Made by a program: the position numbers and the translations under genes
Assembly: GCA_004299065.1 (NCBI GenBank)
Contig: SIHH01000004.1
Location: forward strand, 20,129-56,637
Origin: Phormidium sp. SL48-SHIP
Lineage (GTDB): Bacteria; Cyanobacteriota; Cyanobacteriia; Cyanobacteriales; Geitlerinemataceae
Length of the DNA stretch: 36,509 nt
Direction: 5' to 3'
Part shown: positions 9,337 through 17,853 of the stretch, piece by piece
Layout: every line of letters begins with the position of its first letter
How positions within the stretch are numbered: the stretch's first letter is position 1
Notes under the pieces: generated by a model
Told to the model about the DNA's origin: nothing
Database searches by the model: none
What the model saw: only the letters and a program-made list of their open reading frames with translations

Positions 9337-12300
9337 TTAATCCTCGTCGTCTGAGCCTTTGGACATTGATTCGTAGGTGGGACGGTTGGGGGCGCGACGG
9401 CTGGAGACATCGGACATTAAATCGACTTCAGCGTCAACGCTGTTGCCATCTTCGGCGGTTCCCACTTTATGGACGGCAATATCCAAGCACAGGGATTGCA
9501 GTTCCCGCATTAGCACTTTGAAGGATTCGGGCGTTCCCGGACGAGGAATGGCTTTCCCTTTAACGATCGCATTCAAGGCTTCGTTACGTCCCTGCATATC
9601 GTCGGATTTGACGGTGAGCAGTTCTTGCAGGGTATAGGCGGCCCCGAAGGCTTCCAAGGCCCAAACTTCCATTTCCCCGAATCGCTGTCCCCCTTGTTGG
9701 GCTTTCCCACCGAGAGGCTGCTGCGTCACCAAGGAGTACGGTCCAGTGGAACGGGCGTGAATCTTGTCATCGACCAAGTGAACCAGTTTGAGCATATAAG
9801 CTTTCCCCACGGTCACGGGCTGGTCAAAGGGTTCACCGCTACGGCCGTCATAGACCTGAATCTTACCGGCATTTTGGGGGTTATAGACCCAATCCTTGCC
9901 GGTTTTCTCCCGCGCCTGTTGCAGCTTGCGGTTGACGGTTTGCCGCGATTGGTCGGTTCCGTGCATTTCGTCGAAGGGAACCATCTTGAAGCGGGCGTTG
10001 AGGTTATCTCCAGCCCAGGCCAACATACATTCAAAGATTTGTCCCACGTTCATCCGCGAGGGAACCCCCAGGGGACTCAAGACGATGTCTAGGGGCGTCC
10101 CATCGGGGAGATAGGGCATATCTTCCTGGGGCAGAATCCGGGAAATAATCCCTTTGTTACCGTGGCGACCAGCCATTTTGTCCCCGACTTGGATTTTCCG
10201 TTTCAGGGCCACATAGACGCGCACCACCATGTTGGCGCCGGGGGGCAGTTCGTCGCCCTGTTCCCGAGTAAAGACCCGCACATCGACGACACGACCTTTT
10301 TCACCGTTGGGAACCCGCAGGGAGTTATCCCGCACATCCCGCGCTTTTTCGCCGAAAATAGCCCGCAGCAGTTTTTCTTCGGGGGGTTGGTCGGATTCTC
10401 CTTTGGGGGTGACTTTCCCGACCAGGATTTCCCCGGATTCGACCCAAGCCCCAATGCGGATAATGCCGCTTTCGTCAAGGTGTCGTAATGAATCTTCACC
10501 AACGTTGGGAATTTCGCGGGTGATTTCTTCGGGTCCCAGTTTGGTTTGCCGGGCTTCGATTTCGTATTTCTCGATGTGGATACTGGTGTAGACATCATCG
10601 ATAACCAGGCGCTCACTGATGAGGATGGAGTCCTCATAGTTGTAGCCTTCCCAGGGCATATAGGCCACGAGGATGTTTTGTCCCAGGGCCAGTTCTCCCC
10701 CTTCGGTGGCGCTTCCATCAGCCAGGACTTGTCCGGCTTCGACTTCGTCCCCTTCAAAGACGATGGGGCGTTGGTTGAGGCAGGTGTCTTGGTTGGAGCG
10801 TTGGTATTTTTGCAGTTCGTACTCGATGATTTGCGGTAAGCCGTTGCTGTCGCTTTCTTCGACGGTGGGACGCACCAAAATGCGCTCGGAGTCGACGTAG
10901 GTGACGACACCGGGGGTGCGGCTGACGATGACCATCCCCGAGTCACGGGCGGCTTGGGCTTCGAGTCCCGTTCCCACTAGGGGCCGTTCCGGGCGCAGTA
11001 GGGGAACCGCTTGACGCTGCATGTTCGACCCCATTAAGGCGCGGTTGGCGTCGTCATGCTCAATGAAGGGAATCAAGGAGGTGGCGACGGAGATAATTTG
11101 CACCGGGGAGACGGCCACAAAGTCCACTTGGTCCGGGGTGGTGGTGGTGAAGTCCTGACGGTAACGCACGGGAACCTGATCCCCTTGAATATAGCCTTCA
11201 GGGTTGATGGGGATATCTCCCGGAGCGACGCGCAGGTCGTCTTCCTCGTCGGCGGTCATGTAGATGGGGGCGTTCTCCCGCATGACGCGGCCGTTTTCGA
11301 CGCGGTAGTAGGGGGTTTCGATGAAGCCGTAGTTACTGACGCGGGCGTGGGTAGCTAGGGAGCCGATGAGTCCGGCGTTGGGACCTTCGGGGGTCTCGAT
11401 GGGACAGATGCGTCCGTAGTGGGAGGGGTGAATGTCGCGCACGGCGAATCCGGCCCGCTCCCGTGTCAGTCCACCGGGACCGAGGGCGGAAATACGGCGT
11501 TTGTGGGTCAGCTCCGCGAGGGGGTTGGTCTGATCCATAAACTGGGAGAGTTGGCTAGAGCCGAAGAACTCTTTGATGGCCGCCACGAGGGGTTTGGGGT
11601 TGACGAGGGAGGCGGGGGTGAGGGTGTCGGCGTCGGAGACGGTCATGCGCTCTTTGATAATCCGTTCGAGACGGTTGAGGCCGACGCGGACTTGGTTTTG
11701 CAGCAGTTCGCCGACGGAACGCACGCGACGATTCCCCAGGTGGTCGATGTCGTCGATTTGCCCCATGTCAAATTCGAGGTTGATGAGGTAGTCGACGGCG
11801 GCGAGGATGTCGTCGGAGGTGAGGACGCGGGTGCTGTCGGGGACGTTGAGACGCAGTTTTTTGTTGAGTTTGTAGCGCCCGACGCGCCCGAGGTCGTAGC
11901 GTTTGGGGTCGAAGAAGCGGGACTCTAGGAGCGAGAGGCCACCGGAGACGGTGGGGGGTTCGCCGGGTCGCAGTTTGCGGTAGAGTTCCATGAGGGCGTC
12001 TTCTTCGCTGAATTGCCCTTCTTTTTCGATGGTTTTTTCGAAGAAGTCGTAGTGACGGATGCGATCGCTAATCTCGGCGTCGGAGAGTCCCAAGGCTTTG
12101 AGCAGGACTTGGGCGGAGAGTTTGCGGGTTTTGTCGATGCGGACCCAAACGAGGCCGTTACGGTCGGTTTCAAATTTCAGCCAAGCGCCTCGGTTGGGAA
12201 TGAGGGAGGCGTTGTAGGTACGGCGACCGTTTTTGTCGACGTCGGATTTGTAGTAGACGCCGGGCGATCGCACGATTTGGTTGACGATAACCCGCTCGGC

Positions 12301-12666
12301 ACCGTTAATGATGAAGGTTCCCCGTTCGGTCATCAGGGGCAAGTCGCCGATGAAGACTTCTTGTTCTTTGATTTCCCCGGTTTCTTTGTTAATCAGCCGG
12401 GTGGGGACGTACATCTGGACGGCGTAGCTGCTGTCGCGGCGTTTGGACTCATCTACACTATATTTGGGTTCTTTAAGTTTGTAGTTACGACCGATAAAGT
12501 GAAGTTCTAGCTTTCCGGTATAGTCGGTAATGGGGGAGAAACTGTTGAGTTCTTCGATGAGTCCTTCTTCGAGGAACCAGCGAAAGCTCGATCGCTGGAT
12601 GGCGACGAGGTCAGGCAGGTGAAAGACGGGGGCGGTGCTGGTGGTGGTCGTTTGTAAGTTAGTCAT
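9337..12666 (-). CDS. rpoB: DNA-directed RNA polymerase subunit beta (RpoB)
   Basis: The 1109-residue protein matches cyanobacterial/plastid RpoB in length and order. It shows the N-terminal protrusion ([18 protein letters not shown]), the rifampicin-region segment ([20 protein letters not shown]...[12 protein letters not shown]), the [14 protein letters not shown] segment, the catalytic-centre lysine region [12 protein letters not shown] from residue 828, and the C-terminal clamp-anchoring segment [21 protein letters not shown]. It forms the catalytic core with RpoC1 and RpoC2. The start at ATG 12664-12666 gives the expected N-terminus. A 305-bp region separates it from tatD; its proximal part forms an unusual leader with two competing hairpins. 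The ribosome-binding site is weak (only an A/G-rich AAAGAAGA stretch). Confidence 0.98.
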   Translation of the reverse strand: MTNLQTTTTSTAPVFHLPDLVAIQRSSFRWFLEEGLIEELNSFSPITDYTGKLELHFIGRNYKLKEPKYSVDESKRRDSSYAVQMYVPTRLINKETGEIKEQEVFIGDLPLMTERGTFIINGAERVIVNQIVRSPGVYYKSDVDKNGRRTYNASLIPNRGAWLKFETDRNGLVWVRIDKTRKLSAQVLLKALGLSDAEISDRIRHYDFFEKTIEKEGQFSEEDALMELYRKLRPGEPPTVSGGLSLLESRFFDPKRYDLGRVGRYKLNKKLRLNVPDSTRVLTSDDILAAVDYLINLEFDMGQIDDIDHLGNRRVRSVGELLQNQVRVGLNRLERIIKERMTVSDADTLTPASLVNPKPLVAAIKEFFGSSQLSQFMDQTNPLAELTHKRRISALGPGGLTRERAGFAVRDIHPSHYGRICPIETPEGPNAGLIGSLATHARVSNYGFIETPYYRVENGRVMRENAPIYMTADEEDDLRVAPGDIPINPEGYIQGDQVPVRYRQDFTTTTPDQVDFVAVSPVQIISVATSLIPFIEHDDANRALMGSNMQRQAVPLLRPERPLVGTGLEAQAARDSGMVIVSRTPGVVTYVDSERILVRPTVEESDSNGLPQIIEYELQKYQRSNQDTCLNQRPIVFEGDEVEAGQVLADGSATEGGELALGQNILVAYMPWEGYNYEDSILISERLVIDDVYTSIHIEKYEIEARQTKLGPEEITREIPNVGEDSLRHLDESGIIRIGAWVESGEILVGKVTPKGESDQPPEEKLLRAIFGEKARDVRDNSLRVPNGEKGRVVDVRVFTREQGDELPPGANMVVRVYVALKRKIQVGDKMAGRHGNKGIISRILPQEDMPYLPDGTPLDIVLSPLGVPSRMNVGQIFECMLAWAGDNLNARFKMVPFDEMHGTDQSRQTVNRKLQQAREKTGKDWVYNPQNAGKIQVYDGRSGEPFDQPVTVGKAYMLKLVHLVDDKIHARSTGPYSLVTQQPLGGKAQQGGQRFGEMEVWALEAFGAAYTLQELLTVKSDDMQGRNEALNAIVKGKAIPRPGTPESFKVLMRELQSLCLDIAVHKVGTAEDGNSVDAEVDLMSDVSSRRAPNRPTYESMSKGSDDED

Positions 12667-12712
12667 TCGTCTTCTTTGTCGGACTGTTGGGATGCGCTAA
12701 AGAAGTGGATAC

Positions 12713-12786
12713 TTGACCGAGGTTTACCGGGCTAGGCGCAGGGCTACACGGCAAATCGAGGTTTCAAGAACTGAAACCTCGGTCAA
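12713..12786 (-). promoter_or_regulatory. rpoB leader with two mutually exclusive stem-loops
   Basis: In plus-strand coordinates AAACCTCGGTCAA (12774-12786) is a perfect 13-bp inverted repeat of TTGACCGAGGTTT (12713-12725). Nearly the same arm, GAAACCTCG (12773-12781), is also a perfect 9-bp inverted repeat of CGAGGTTTC (12757-12765) with a 7-nt loop. In the minus-strand transcript the first-made arm can therefore pair with a near arm (short hairpin) or with a distal arm (long-range stem) that ends 46 nt before the rpoB start. No U-tract follows either structure, so translational control or antitermination-type control is more likely than simple attenuation. Pairings are directly visible; the regulatory role is inference. 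Confidence 0.5.
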
Positions 12787-12971
12787 TGTTAAAGACAGGC
12801 TTGTGGGCATCGCCTGAGTGAGCGGGTTGTGGGTCGGTCGGGGGTGGGATTCCGACGGACGCTCGTTGGGATGATGGACGATTCGGGTAAAGTCCAGATC
12901 TTGGCATTCGTTTCGGAGTCTGCGGTTGCGCGGGCGGGGGATGGTACGATCGCACTCGGGAGGCTTGGGGT
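12787..12971. other. Rest of the tatD-rpoB intergenic region
   Basis: Together with the leader element this makes a 305-bp non-coding gap. No convincing -10/-35 pair, RNA gene or open frame of note was found in this part. It probably holds the rpoB promoter if rpoB is not only read through from rpsT-tatD, but none can be named with confidence. Confidence 0.4.
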
Positions 12972-13754
12972 CTAAACGGGGCTTAGACCAAAGCAGGCGA
13001 TCGCATTGTGCCGGGTTTGCTCGGCGAGGTCGTCAAAGGACACGCCGCGCAGTTGGGCCAGGGTTTCGGCAACGTAGCGCACGAAGGCGGGTTCGTTGCG
13101 TTTGCCCCGTTTGGGGACGGGGGCGAGAAAGGGACAGTCGGTTTCAATTAAAAGGCGATCATCGGGAACGAGCTGGGCGGATGCTTGCAAGGTTTGGGCA
13201 TTCTTAAAGGTGACGATACCACTAAAACTAATATAAAACCCCAAATCCAGAAACGCTTGGGTTTCTGCGGGGGTTCCGGCCCAGCAATGCATGACCCCTC
13301 GGGGTTGACCGCCGCGATCCCGAAATTCCTGTAACTGCTCCACGAGAGCGCCTGCGGCGTCCCGACAATGGATAATCACAGGGAGATCGAGAGCTTCAGC
13401 GATGTCAAGTTGTCCCCGCAGGGCTGCATATTGCTCGGGGCGGTTGTCGGCTTTGAAGAAATCTAGCCCCGTTTCGCCGATCGCCACCACCCGCGTCTCA
13501 GCTTGAGCCAGACGGGTAATCTCTTGGCCAAGTTCGTCGGTCCAGTCCTGAGCGTCGAGGGGATGTAACCCCACGGCTAGGGACATTTCCGGCACTTGGG
13601 CGGCGATGGCCTGGGTGCGAGAAAATTCCCGAGGATGGACGCATGAATGAACCAAGTGGCTCACTCCGGCGGCTCGCCAGCGATCGCGAACTTGCTCGAA
13701 GTCCGCCTCGAAACGGTCAAAGTTGACGTGAACGTGGGTGTCAATAAGCGTCAT
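12972..13754 (-). CDS. tatD: TatD family metal-dependent hydrolase
   Basis: The 260-residue protein is a complete TatD/YcfH-type TIM-barrel hydrolase. The metal-binding motifs are all present: DTHVHVNF at residues 4-11 (HxH), GETGLDF near residue 93, IIHCRDA, MHCWAG, and ETDCPFLAP close to the C-terminus. Characterised members have metal-dependent DNase activity (3'-5' exonuclease/AP activity); the physiological substrate in cyanobacteria is not established. It lies 32 bp downstream of rpsT and upstream of rpoB on the same strand, the usual cyanobacterial order, suggesting transcription with rpsT. Confidence 0.93.
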   Translation of the reverse strand: MTLIDTHVHVNFDRFEADFEQVRDRWRAAGVSHLVHSCVHPREFSRTQAIAAQVPEMSLAVGLHPLDAQDWTDELGQEITRLAQAETRVVAIGETGLDFFKADNRPEQYAALRGQLDIAEALDLPVIIHCRDAAGALVEQLQEFRDRGGQPRGVMHCWAGTPAETQAFLDLGFYISFSGIVTFKNAQTLQASAQLVPDDRLLIETDCPFLAPVPKRGKRNEPAFVRYVAETLAQLRGVSFDDLAEQTRHNAIACFGLSPV

Positions 13755-13786
13755 GCGATCGGCTCAATGGTCGTCGGCCGCGCGAA

Positions 13787-14083
13787 TTAGGCTGCGGCGG
13801 TGTCTTGTTGCTTCAGGGCTTTAGCCAGACGCGCTTTCTTGCGGGCGCCGGTGTTGCTGTGCAGTACGCCTCGTTTGACGGCTTTGTCAATTTTGCTATA
13901 GGCCAGGTTCATATGCTGTTGAACCTCCTCTAGGGCCTCGGGACTTGGGTTACTTTGGTAGGCCTCGACGGCTGTAAAGTACTTCTTCATCAGCGTGCGG
14001 ATGGCTGACTTATGAGATTTATTGCGTAAGCGGTTGCGCTCGTTGACTTGAATGCGTTTGATTGCAGACTTAATGTTTGCCAC
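13787..14083 (-). CDS. rpsT: 30S ribosomal protein S20 (bS20)
   Basis: The 98-residue basic protein starts [22 protein letters not shown], the typical S20 N-terminus, and contains the conserved KKGVLH-like segment ([19 protein letters not shown]). S20 binds the 5' domain and helix 44 region of 16S rRNA in the small subunit. The C-terminal Ala-rich end (QQDTAAA) is normal for cyanobacteria. It is the first gene of the minus-strand run rpsT-tatD-rpoB-rpoC1-rpoC2 and is divergent from hisD; a plausible -10 lies at 14150-14155. Confidence 0.97.
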   Translation of the reverse strand: MANIKSAIKRIQVNERNRLRNKSHKSAIRTLMKKYFTAVEAYQSNPSPEALEEVQQHMNLAYSKIDKAVKRGVLHSNTGARKKARLAKALKQQDTAAA

Positions 14084-14149
14084 CGATTAACTCCCCTATG
14101 TAGATCAATTCTGTTTACGTTTACTTTGGCTGTTCTTACCAGACATACT

Positions 14150-14178
14150 AATATAGCATCTCATTTGTGAGAAGTCGC
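14150..14178 (-). promoter_or_regulatory. Candidate rpsT promoter (-10 TATATT)
   Basis: On the minus strand TATATT (14155 to 14150) lies 67 bp before the rpsT start. The hexamer 17 bp upstream, GCGACT, matches the -35 consensus only in the middle positions. A small inverted repeat TCTCA-TTTG-TGAGA (14159-14172) lies in the spacer. The remaining divergent region up to hisD at 14327 shows no clear element. Confidence 0.4.
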
Positions 14179-14326
14179 GCTTTCTGAAAAAATCCGCGCT
14201 AAGCTGATAGGGTAATCAGTCTAAGTTGGGTTGCTCCCTCTGGCTCCGAGGCGGGCGATCGCATCCAGGATATCCTGGCGACTTCACTTTGGGGCAGACA
14301 CGCGCGGAGGCATTCTGTAACATCCC

Positions 14327-15655
14327 ATGCTGCGAATCATCACTCAGCGATCTGAAGCCGAGTCCGAGTTACGGCGAATCATGAACCGCACCCAGTCTGA
14401 CGGGGTGCTAGAACAAGAAGCGAGCGTGCGAAGGATTGTCGACACGGTTCGCCAACAGGGAGATGCGGCTCTACTACGCTACACCCAAGAGTTTGACGGC
14501 CAATCTCTAACCCGTGGACAGTTGCGAGTCACGGGTTCTGAACTCGATGCGGCGTATCAACAAATTCCCAAACGGCTCTTGGATGCGATTCAACTGGCCG
14601 TGAAACAGGTTGAAGCCTTCCATCGTCAGCGGGTTCCCAAAAGTTGGGTTGATTTTGCTAAGGATGGTGTTGTCCTGGGGAAACGCTACACGCCGGTCGA
14701 TCGCGCGGGACTTTATGTTCCTGGGGGTCGCGGTGCTTATCCCAGTACGGCGATTATGAATGCGGTTCCGGCCAAAGTGGCAGGGGTTGAGGGGATTGTC
14801 ATGGTCACGCCGCCAGGGGATGATTTACGGATTGACCCGGCGGTGTTGGTGGCGGCCCAGGAAGCGGGAGTGCAAGAGATTTATCGGGTTGGGGGTGCGC
14901 AGGCGATCGCGGCTTTGGCCTATGGAACCAATACGATCGCTCCGGTGGATGTGATCACCGGCCCCGGAAATATCTATGTCACCCTGGCCAAGAAAATGGT
15001 CTTTGGAACCGTGGGGATTGATTCGTTAGCCGGACCGTCGGAAGTGTTGGTGATTGCTGATCGTCAGGCCGATCCGAGTCACGTCGCGGCGGACTTACTG
15101 GCTCAAGCCGAACATGATCCGATGGCGGCGGCGATTCTGCTGACGCCGGATTCGGCTCTGGCCCGTCAGGTGGTGGCTGAGGTGGAGGCTCAGTTGAGCG
15201 ACCATCCGCGACGTTTGTGGACTGAGAAGGCGATCGCCCATTATGGATTGGTGGTGGTGGTGGATTCCCTGGCCGAAGCTGCTAACCTCTCGAATCAGTT
15301 TGCCCCAGAACACCTGGAACTCGAAATCGCCGATCCCTGGGAGTTGGTGCCACAGATTCGTCATGCGGGGGCGATTTTCCTGGGCTATTCGACCCCAGAA
15401 GCCGTCGGCGATTACTTGGCCGGCCCCAACCATACTCTACCCACCTCCGGCGCCGCTCGTTACGCCTCAGCCCTGGGTACGGAAACCTTTATGAAGCATT
15501 CGAGTCTGATTGAATACTCTCCGTCAGCCTTGCAAAATATGAGTCAGGCCATTCAAACCCTCGCTGACGCGGAAGGCTTACATTCTCACCGGGAGTCGGT
15601 TCGTTTACGAACTCAGTTTAAGAGCCAGGCTCCCCCAGATTCACCGGACTCGTAA
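14327..15655 (+). CDS. hisD: Histidinol dehydrogenase
   Basis: The 442-residue enzyme oxidises L-histidinol to L-histidine in two NAD-dependent steps, the last reaction of histidine biosynthesis. Visible family signatures are the KRYTPVDRAGLYVPGG segment, the IDSLAGPSEVLVIAD nucleotide-site region, LLAQAEHDP with the Gln and His zinc ligands, FAPEHLEL with the Glu/His general base pair, and GPNHTLPT with a further zinc-binding His. Length is normal for HisD (about 430). It stands alone on the plus strand, divergent from rpsT, as is usual in cyanobacteria where his genes are scattered. The Ser/Pro-rich C-terminus (QAPPDSPDS) is a short extension. Confidence 0.97.
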   Translation: MLRIITQRSEAESELRRIMNRTQSDGVLEQEASVRRIVDTVRQQGDAALLRYTQEFDGQSLTRGQLRVTGSELDAAYQQIPKRLLDAIQLAVKQVEAFHRQRVPKSWVDFAKDGVVLGKRYTPVDRAGLYVPGGRGAYPSTAIMNAVPAKVAGVEGIVMVTPPGDDLRIDPAVLVAAQEAGVQEIYRVGGAQAIAALAYGTNTIAPVDVITGPGNIYVTLAKKMVFGTVGIDSLAGPSEVLVIADRQADPSHVAADLLAQAEHDPMAAAILLTPDSALARQVVAEVEAQLSDHPRRLWTEKAIAHYGLVVVVDSLAEAANLSNQFAPEHLELEIADPWELVPQIRHAGAIFLGYSTPEAVGDYLAGPNHTLPTSGAARYASALGTETFMKHSSLIEYSPSALQNMSQAIQTLADAEGLHSHRESVRLRTQFKSQAPPDSPDS

Positions 15656-15773
15656 GCTCACCGGGTCTGGTTTTGGCTGTATTTTTCGTCAGACCAACTA
15701 GGACGTTACATTGAGCTAAAACAACTACAATAAAAAGACTTTAGGATTTTCAGTCGTTTATTGTCAAGTGTCT

Positions 15774-16451
15774 ATGATGCGCGATCTCTCCGGGCTGCTT
15801 CAACTTCCACTGCTGACTCTGGCCACTCTGGCGGGACAGCTCGCGCTAACCCCAGCCTTGGCTGAGGGACATGAGGAGCTGACCACCTACGAGTATTACG
15901 TCAATCGCTGTCAGAAGGGGAGCGATCGCGAGGCGGTGGTAGCCTGTGAGAAGGCGTTGGCCCTGCGGCCCGATGATGTCAGCACTTGGACGAATTTGGG
16001 GGTGCGCCTGGGGAATTTGGGGGACTATGAGGCGGCGCTGGCGGCCCATAATCGGGCGCTGAGACTGCGTCCAAGGTACGCTCTGGCCTTGCTCAATCGT
16101 TGTGCCGATCAGATTGCTTTAGGGCGCTGGATTGAGGCGGTTTCGTCCTGTGAGAGTGCGTTAGAGGGAGATGGGCGCTGGGGGGAGTTGAGTGCGGCGA
16201 TCGCTTGGTATAATTTGGGCCTGGCTCAACAGGGTCTCGATCGCTACGGTGAGTCTCGTGAGGCTCTCATGCAGGCGATCGCCTTAGATCCCGAACAGGC
16301 CGCCGCCTGGAATCGTCTGGGCTATGCCTGGGAGCGCTTGGGGGACTATGATGAGGCCCTAGAGGCCTATCGTCGCGCCGTGGAACTGGCCCCGACGCGA
16401 TCGAGCTATCGCGAGGATCTCAACCTAGTACAACGGCGTTTGCAGTTTTAA
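15774..16451 (+). CDS. Secreted tetratricopeptide-repeat (TPR) protein
   Basis: The 225-residue product begins with a signal peptide (hydrophobic LLQLPLLTLATLAGQLALTPALA, cleavage probably after ALA near residue 30). Four to five TPR units follow, with clear consensus residues such as TWTNLGVRLGNLGDYEAALA, AWYNLGLAQQGLDRYGESRE and AWNRLGYAWERLGDYDEALE, ending in RRAVELAPT. TPR arrays mediate protein-protein contacts; in the periplasm or thylakoid lumen such proteins often assist assembly. A GTG at 15768 is in frame two codons upstream, and a second ATG follows at 15777, so the exact start is uncertain; no strong ribosome-binding site decides it. It is 118 bp after hisD on the same strand and may be a separate unit. 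Confidence 0.85.
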   Translation: MMRDLSGLLQLPLLTLATLAGQLALTPALAEGHEELTTYEYYVNRCQKGSDREAVVACEKALALRPDDVSTWTNLGVRLGNLGDYEAALAAHNRALRLRPRYALALLNRCADQIALGRWIEAVSSCESALEGDGRWGELSAAIAWYNLGLAQQGLDRYGESREALMQAIALDPEQAAAWNRLGYAWERLGDYDEALEAYRRAVELAPTRSSYREDLNLVQRRLQF

Positions 16452-16672
16452 GGGGATCTGCCCATCCTCCGCGAGAGTCTAAGCGGAAATTCTAAAGGAA
16501 AGCAAAAAAAATCCCCAGCCCCGATAAACCATGTTATGGTGGTTAGAGAGATAGAAGAATTATCGGTCATAGTGTTTGTTTTTGGTATTAACTGGTTTTC
16601 TCCCGTTTAGTCTGAGCAAGCTTCACTCCGAAATCTCCATCTCTGCACGCTGTTTGATTTTGGAGACCCTCG
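16452..16672 (+). promoter_or_regulatory. Upstream region/5' UTR of the RRM gene
   Basis: This non-coding stretch carries an A-rich tract (about 16500-16510), a small palindrome ACCAT-GTT-ATGGT near 16529-16541 followed by GGTTAG, and T-rich segments (about 16570-16610). No unambiguous promoter hexamers were identified. Family knowledge of cold-regulated rbp genes makes a regulatory long leader likely, but that is inference. Confidence 0.35.
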
Positions 16673-16942
16673 ATGTCCGTTTACGTTGGAAATCTTTCTT
16701 ATGAAGTCACCTCTGAGGATTTAAGTGACGTTTTCTCAGAATATGGGACGATTAAACGGATTCACGTCCCGACGGACCGTGAAACCGGTCGCATGCGGGG
16801 ATTTGCATTTGTAGAAATGGAACAGGAATCCGAAGAAGCCGCCGCAATTGAAGCCCTAGATGGGGCAGAATGGATGGATCGCGTTATTCGGGTTAACCCT
16901 GCTAAACCCCGTACCGACAAACCTCGGTACAACCGCCGTTAG
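16673..16942 (+). CDS. RRM-type RNA-binding protein (cyanobacterial Rbp)
   Basis: The 89-residue protein is a single RNA recognition motif. RNP2 is VYVGNL at residues 3-8 and RNP1 is RGFAFVEM near residues 43-50, carrying the aromatic residues that stack on RNA bases. A short basic, Pro-rich tail (KPRTDKPRYNRR) follows, without the Gly-rich tail seen in some cold-induced Rbp proteins. Cyanobacterial Rbp proteins are often cold-regulated and affect mRNA stability or localisation. The start is well supported: GGAG at 16662-16665 is 7 nt before ATG. The rpsU gene downstream is the arrangement known for rbpA1-rps21 in Anabaena. The 221-bp upstream region probably contains a long 5' UTR. Confidence 0.93.
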   Translation: MSVYVGNLSYEVTSEDLSDVFSEYGTIKRIHVPTDRETGRMRGFAFVEMEQESEEAAAIEALDGAEWMDRVIRVNPAKPRTDKPRYNRR

Positions 16943-17006
16943 GTTAATTCTAAGTCTTGAACGGTTAGCATCGGCGTCCTTGATGGCACGGTATGCTGAC
17001 ACATTG

Positions 17007-17012
17007 TATAAT
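17007..17012 (+). promoter_or_regulatory. Candidate -10 box (TATAAT) of the rpsU leader transcript
   Basis: A perfect TATAAT occurs in the 266-bp gap between the RRM gene and rpsU. The hexamer 17 bp upstream (TGGCAC) is a poor -35. A transcript starting near 17019 would have a leader of about 190 nt before rpsU, or give a short RNA of about 155 nt if it ended at the terminator at 17141-17176. Confidence 0.5.
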
Positions 17013-17018
17013 TGCACT

Positions 17019-17176
17019 GAGTAGTTACACGGCGAATCACATCATCGATGTCTAGCCGTCAAGCAAAGGCTTCCGTCATTGAACTCATCGTTTTAGGAGA
17101 TATTCTCATAACCCGAGGGAGTTGAATGGCGAGCCTTCGTAAGAGGAACGGGAAAGTTTCCGAGCCTCTTTTTTTT
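17019..17176 (+). ncRNA. Candidate rpsU leader / attenuated small RNA
   Basis: Between a perfect TATAAT and a terminator-like hairpin lies about 155 nt with further structure: ACGGC/GCCGT (17029-17033 / 17055-17059) encloses ACATC/GATGT (17039-17043 / 17047-17051). AAGGCT (17066-17071) can pair with AGCCTT (17132-17137), and part of it (AGGCT, 17067-17071) also with AGCCT (17163-17167) inside the terminator's 3' arm. This would allow, weakly, a terminator/antiterminator switch. I do not recognise it as a named RNA family. It could be a leader controlling S21, a free small RNA, or simply the rbp terminator plus the rpsU promoter. Confidence 0.4.
17141..17176 (+). terminator. Intrinsic terminator 36 bp before rpsU
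   Basis: AAGAGG (17141-17146) pairs with CCTCTT (17165-17170). After a 2x2 internal loop CGGG (17149-17152) pairs with TCCG (17159-17162), leaving a 6-nt loop. A run of eight T residues (17169-17176) follows. The position just upstream of rpsU means it either ends the RRM transcript or attenuates rpsU expression. Confidence 0.75.
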
Positions 17177-17208
17177 CAAACTGTGAACTGTGAGTAGAAG
17201 GGAAGTGA

Positions 17209-17409
17209 ATGACTCAAATTATCTTGGGTGATAGTGAACCCATCGAATCCGCATTACGTCGCTTCCGGCGCAAAGTCTCCCGCGCGGGACTCTTTTCGGA
17301 TATGAAAAAGAATCGGTGTTTTGAGACTCCAGCGGAGAAACATAAACGCAAGGAGATTGCTCGTCACCGTGAGCGTCGGCGTTTCCGTAATCGTCGGAAA
17401 TCCTATTAA
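17209..17409 (+). CDS. rpsU: 30S ribosomal protein S21 (bS21)
   Basis: The 66-residue, strongly basic protein has the S21 pattern: MTQIILGDSEPIESALRRF at the N-terminus, KVSRAGLFSDMKKN..FETPAEK in the middle and an Arg/Lys-rich C-terminal helix (RHRERRRFRNRRKSY). S21 sits near the anti-Shine-Dalgarno region of 16S rRNA and takes part in initiation. It follows the RRM gene, a pairing known in cyanobacteria. A good ribosome-binding site (GGGAAG about 6 nt before ATG) is present. Strong terminators lie both upstream (17141-17176) and downstream (17418-17451), so its transcript appears insulated. Confidence 0.95.
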   Translation: MTQIILGDSEPIESALRRFRRKVSRAGLFSDMKKNRCFETPAEKHKRKEIARHRERRRFRNRRKSY

Positions 17410-17417
17410 GATGACTA

Positions 17418-17451
17418 GGGGGGTAGACGAACGTTTACTCCCCTTTTTTTT
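17418..17451 (+). terminator. Intrinsic terminator after rpsU
   Basis: An 11-bp stem (with two G-U pairs) runs from the six G residues at 17418-17423 to the CCCC at 17440-17443, with a GAAC tetraloop at 17429-17432 and eight T residues at 17444-17451. It lies 9 bp after the rpsU stop codon and is a textbook rho-independent terminator. Confidence 0.9.
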
Positions 17452-17466
17452 GCGGAGGTTTAGGGG

Positions 17467-17802
17467 TTAAGACTGGGGTCGTTTGAAATAGCAGGCGGTG
17501 GTAGAACGCTCACTGCGACGACTGTCTGGCGCGTAGAGACAGGTAACCATCTCAAAGCCGAGATCTCCCAAATCTTTAATTTGTTGGGTGAAGTTTTCAT
17601 AGTTGGGGTCGTCTTCTTGGGTGGCGGAAACGGAACGATAGTCCCAACGAATGGCTTCTCTGGAGCGGTTAGGAGGGTTGTCTGGGGGCGAAAATTGCGC
17701 CGAGACGGGACCTAGGGAAAGAAATAGGCCGAAGAGACTCAGACAGATAACATTGACGACAACAAGCCAAGACCAACGTTTACGATTTATTTGGCGATTC
17801 AT
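17467..17802 (-). CDS. Small exported DUF4177-like protein
   Basis: The 111-residue product starts with a basic N-region and a hydrophobic segment (about residues 12-36) ending in GPVSA, a good signal-peptide site. The mature part has the pattern seen in DUF4177-type proteins: an initial WDYRSV strand, a LGDLGFEMVTC helix-turn-strand segment (compare the family's LGAEGWELVSV) and a terminal CYFKRP strand. The function of that family is not established. It contains two Cys in the mature part (MVTC and TACYF), which could form a disulfide outside the cytoplasm. It is convergent with rpsU across the terminator and downstream of the glycosyltransferase gene on the same strand. Confidence 0.65.
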   Translation of the reverse strand: MNRQINRKRWSWLVVVNVICLSLFGLFLSLGPVSAQFSPPDNPPNRSREAIRWDYRSVSATQEDDPNYENFTQQIKDLGDLGFEMVTCLYAPDSRRSERSTTACYFKRPQS

Positions 17803-17853
17803 GAAAATTGTCCCACAACGATTGTAATGGTTCTGCTGACCCTAGATGATGCG

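Noticed and set aside
15664-15695. Terminator after hisD
   Set aside because: GGTCTG/CAGACC form only a 6-bp stem with a 20-nt loop and no T-run follows.
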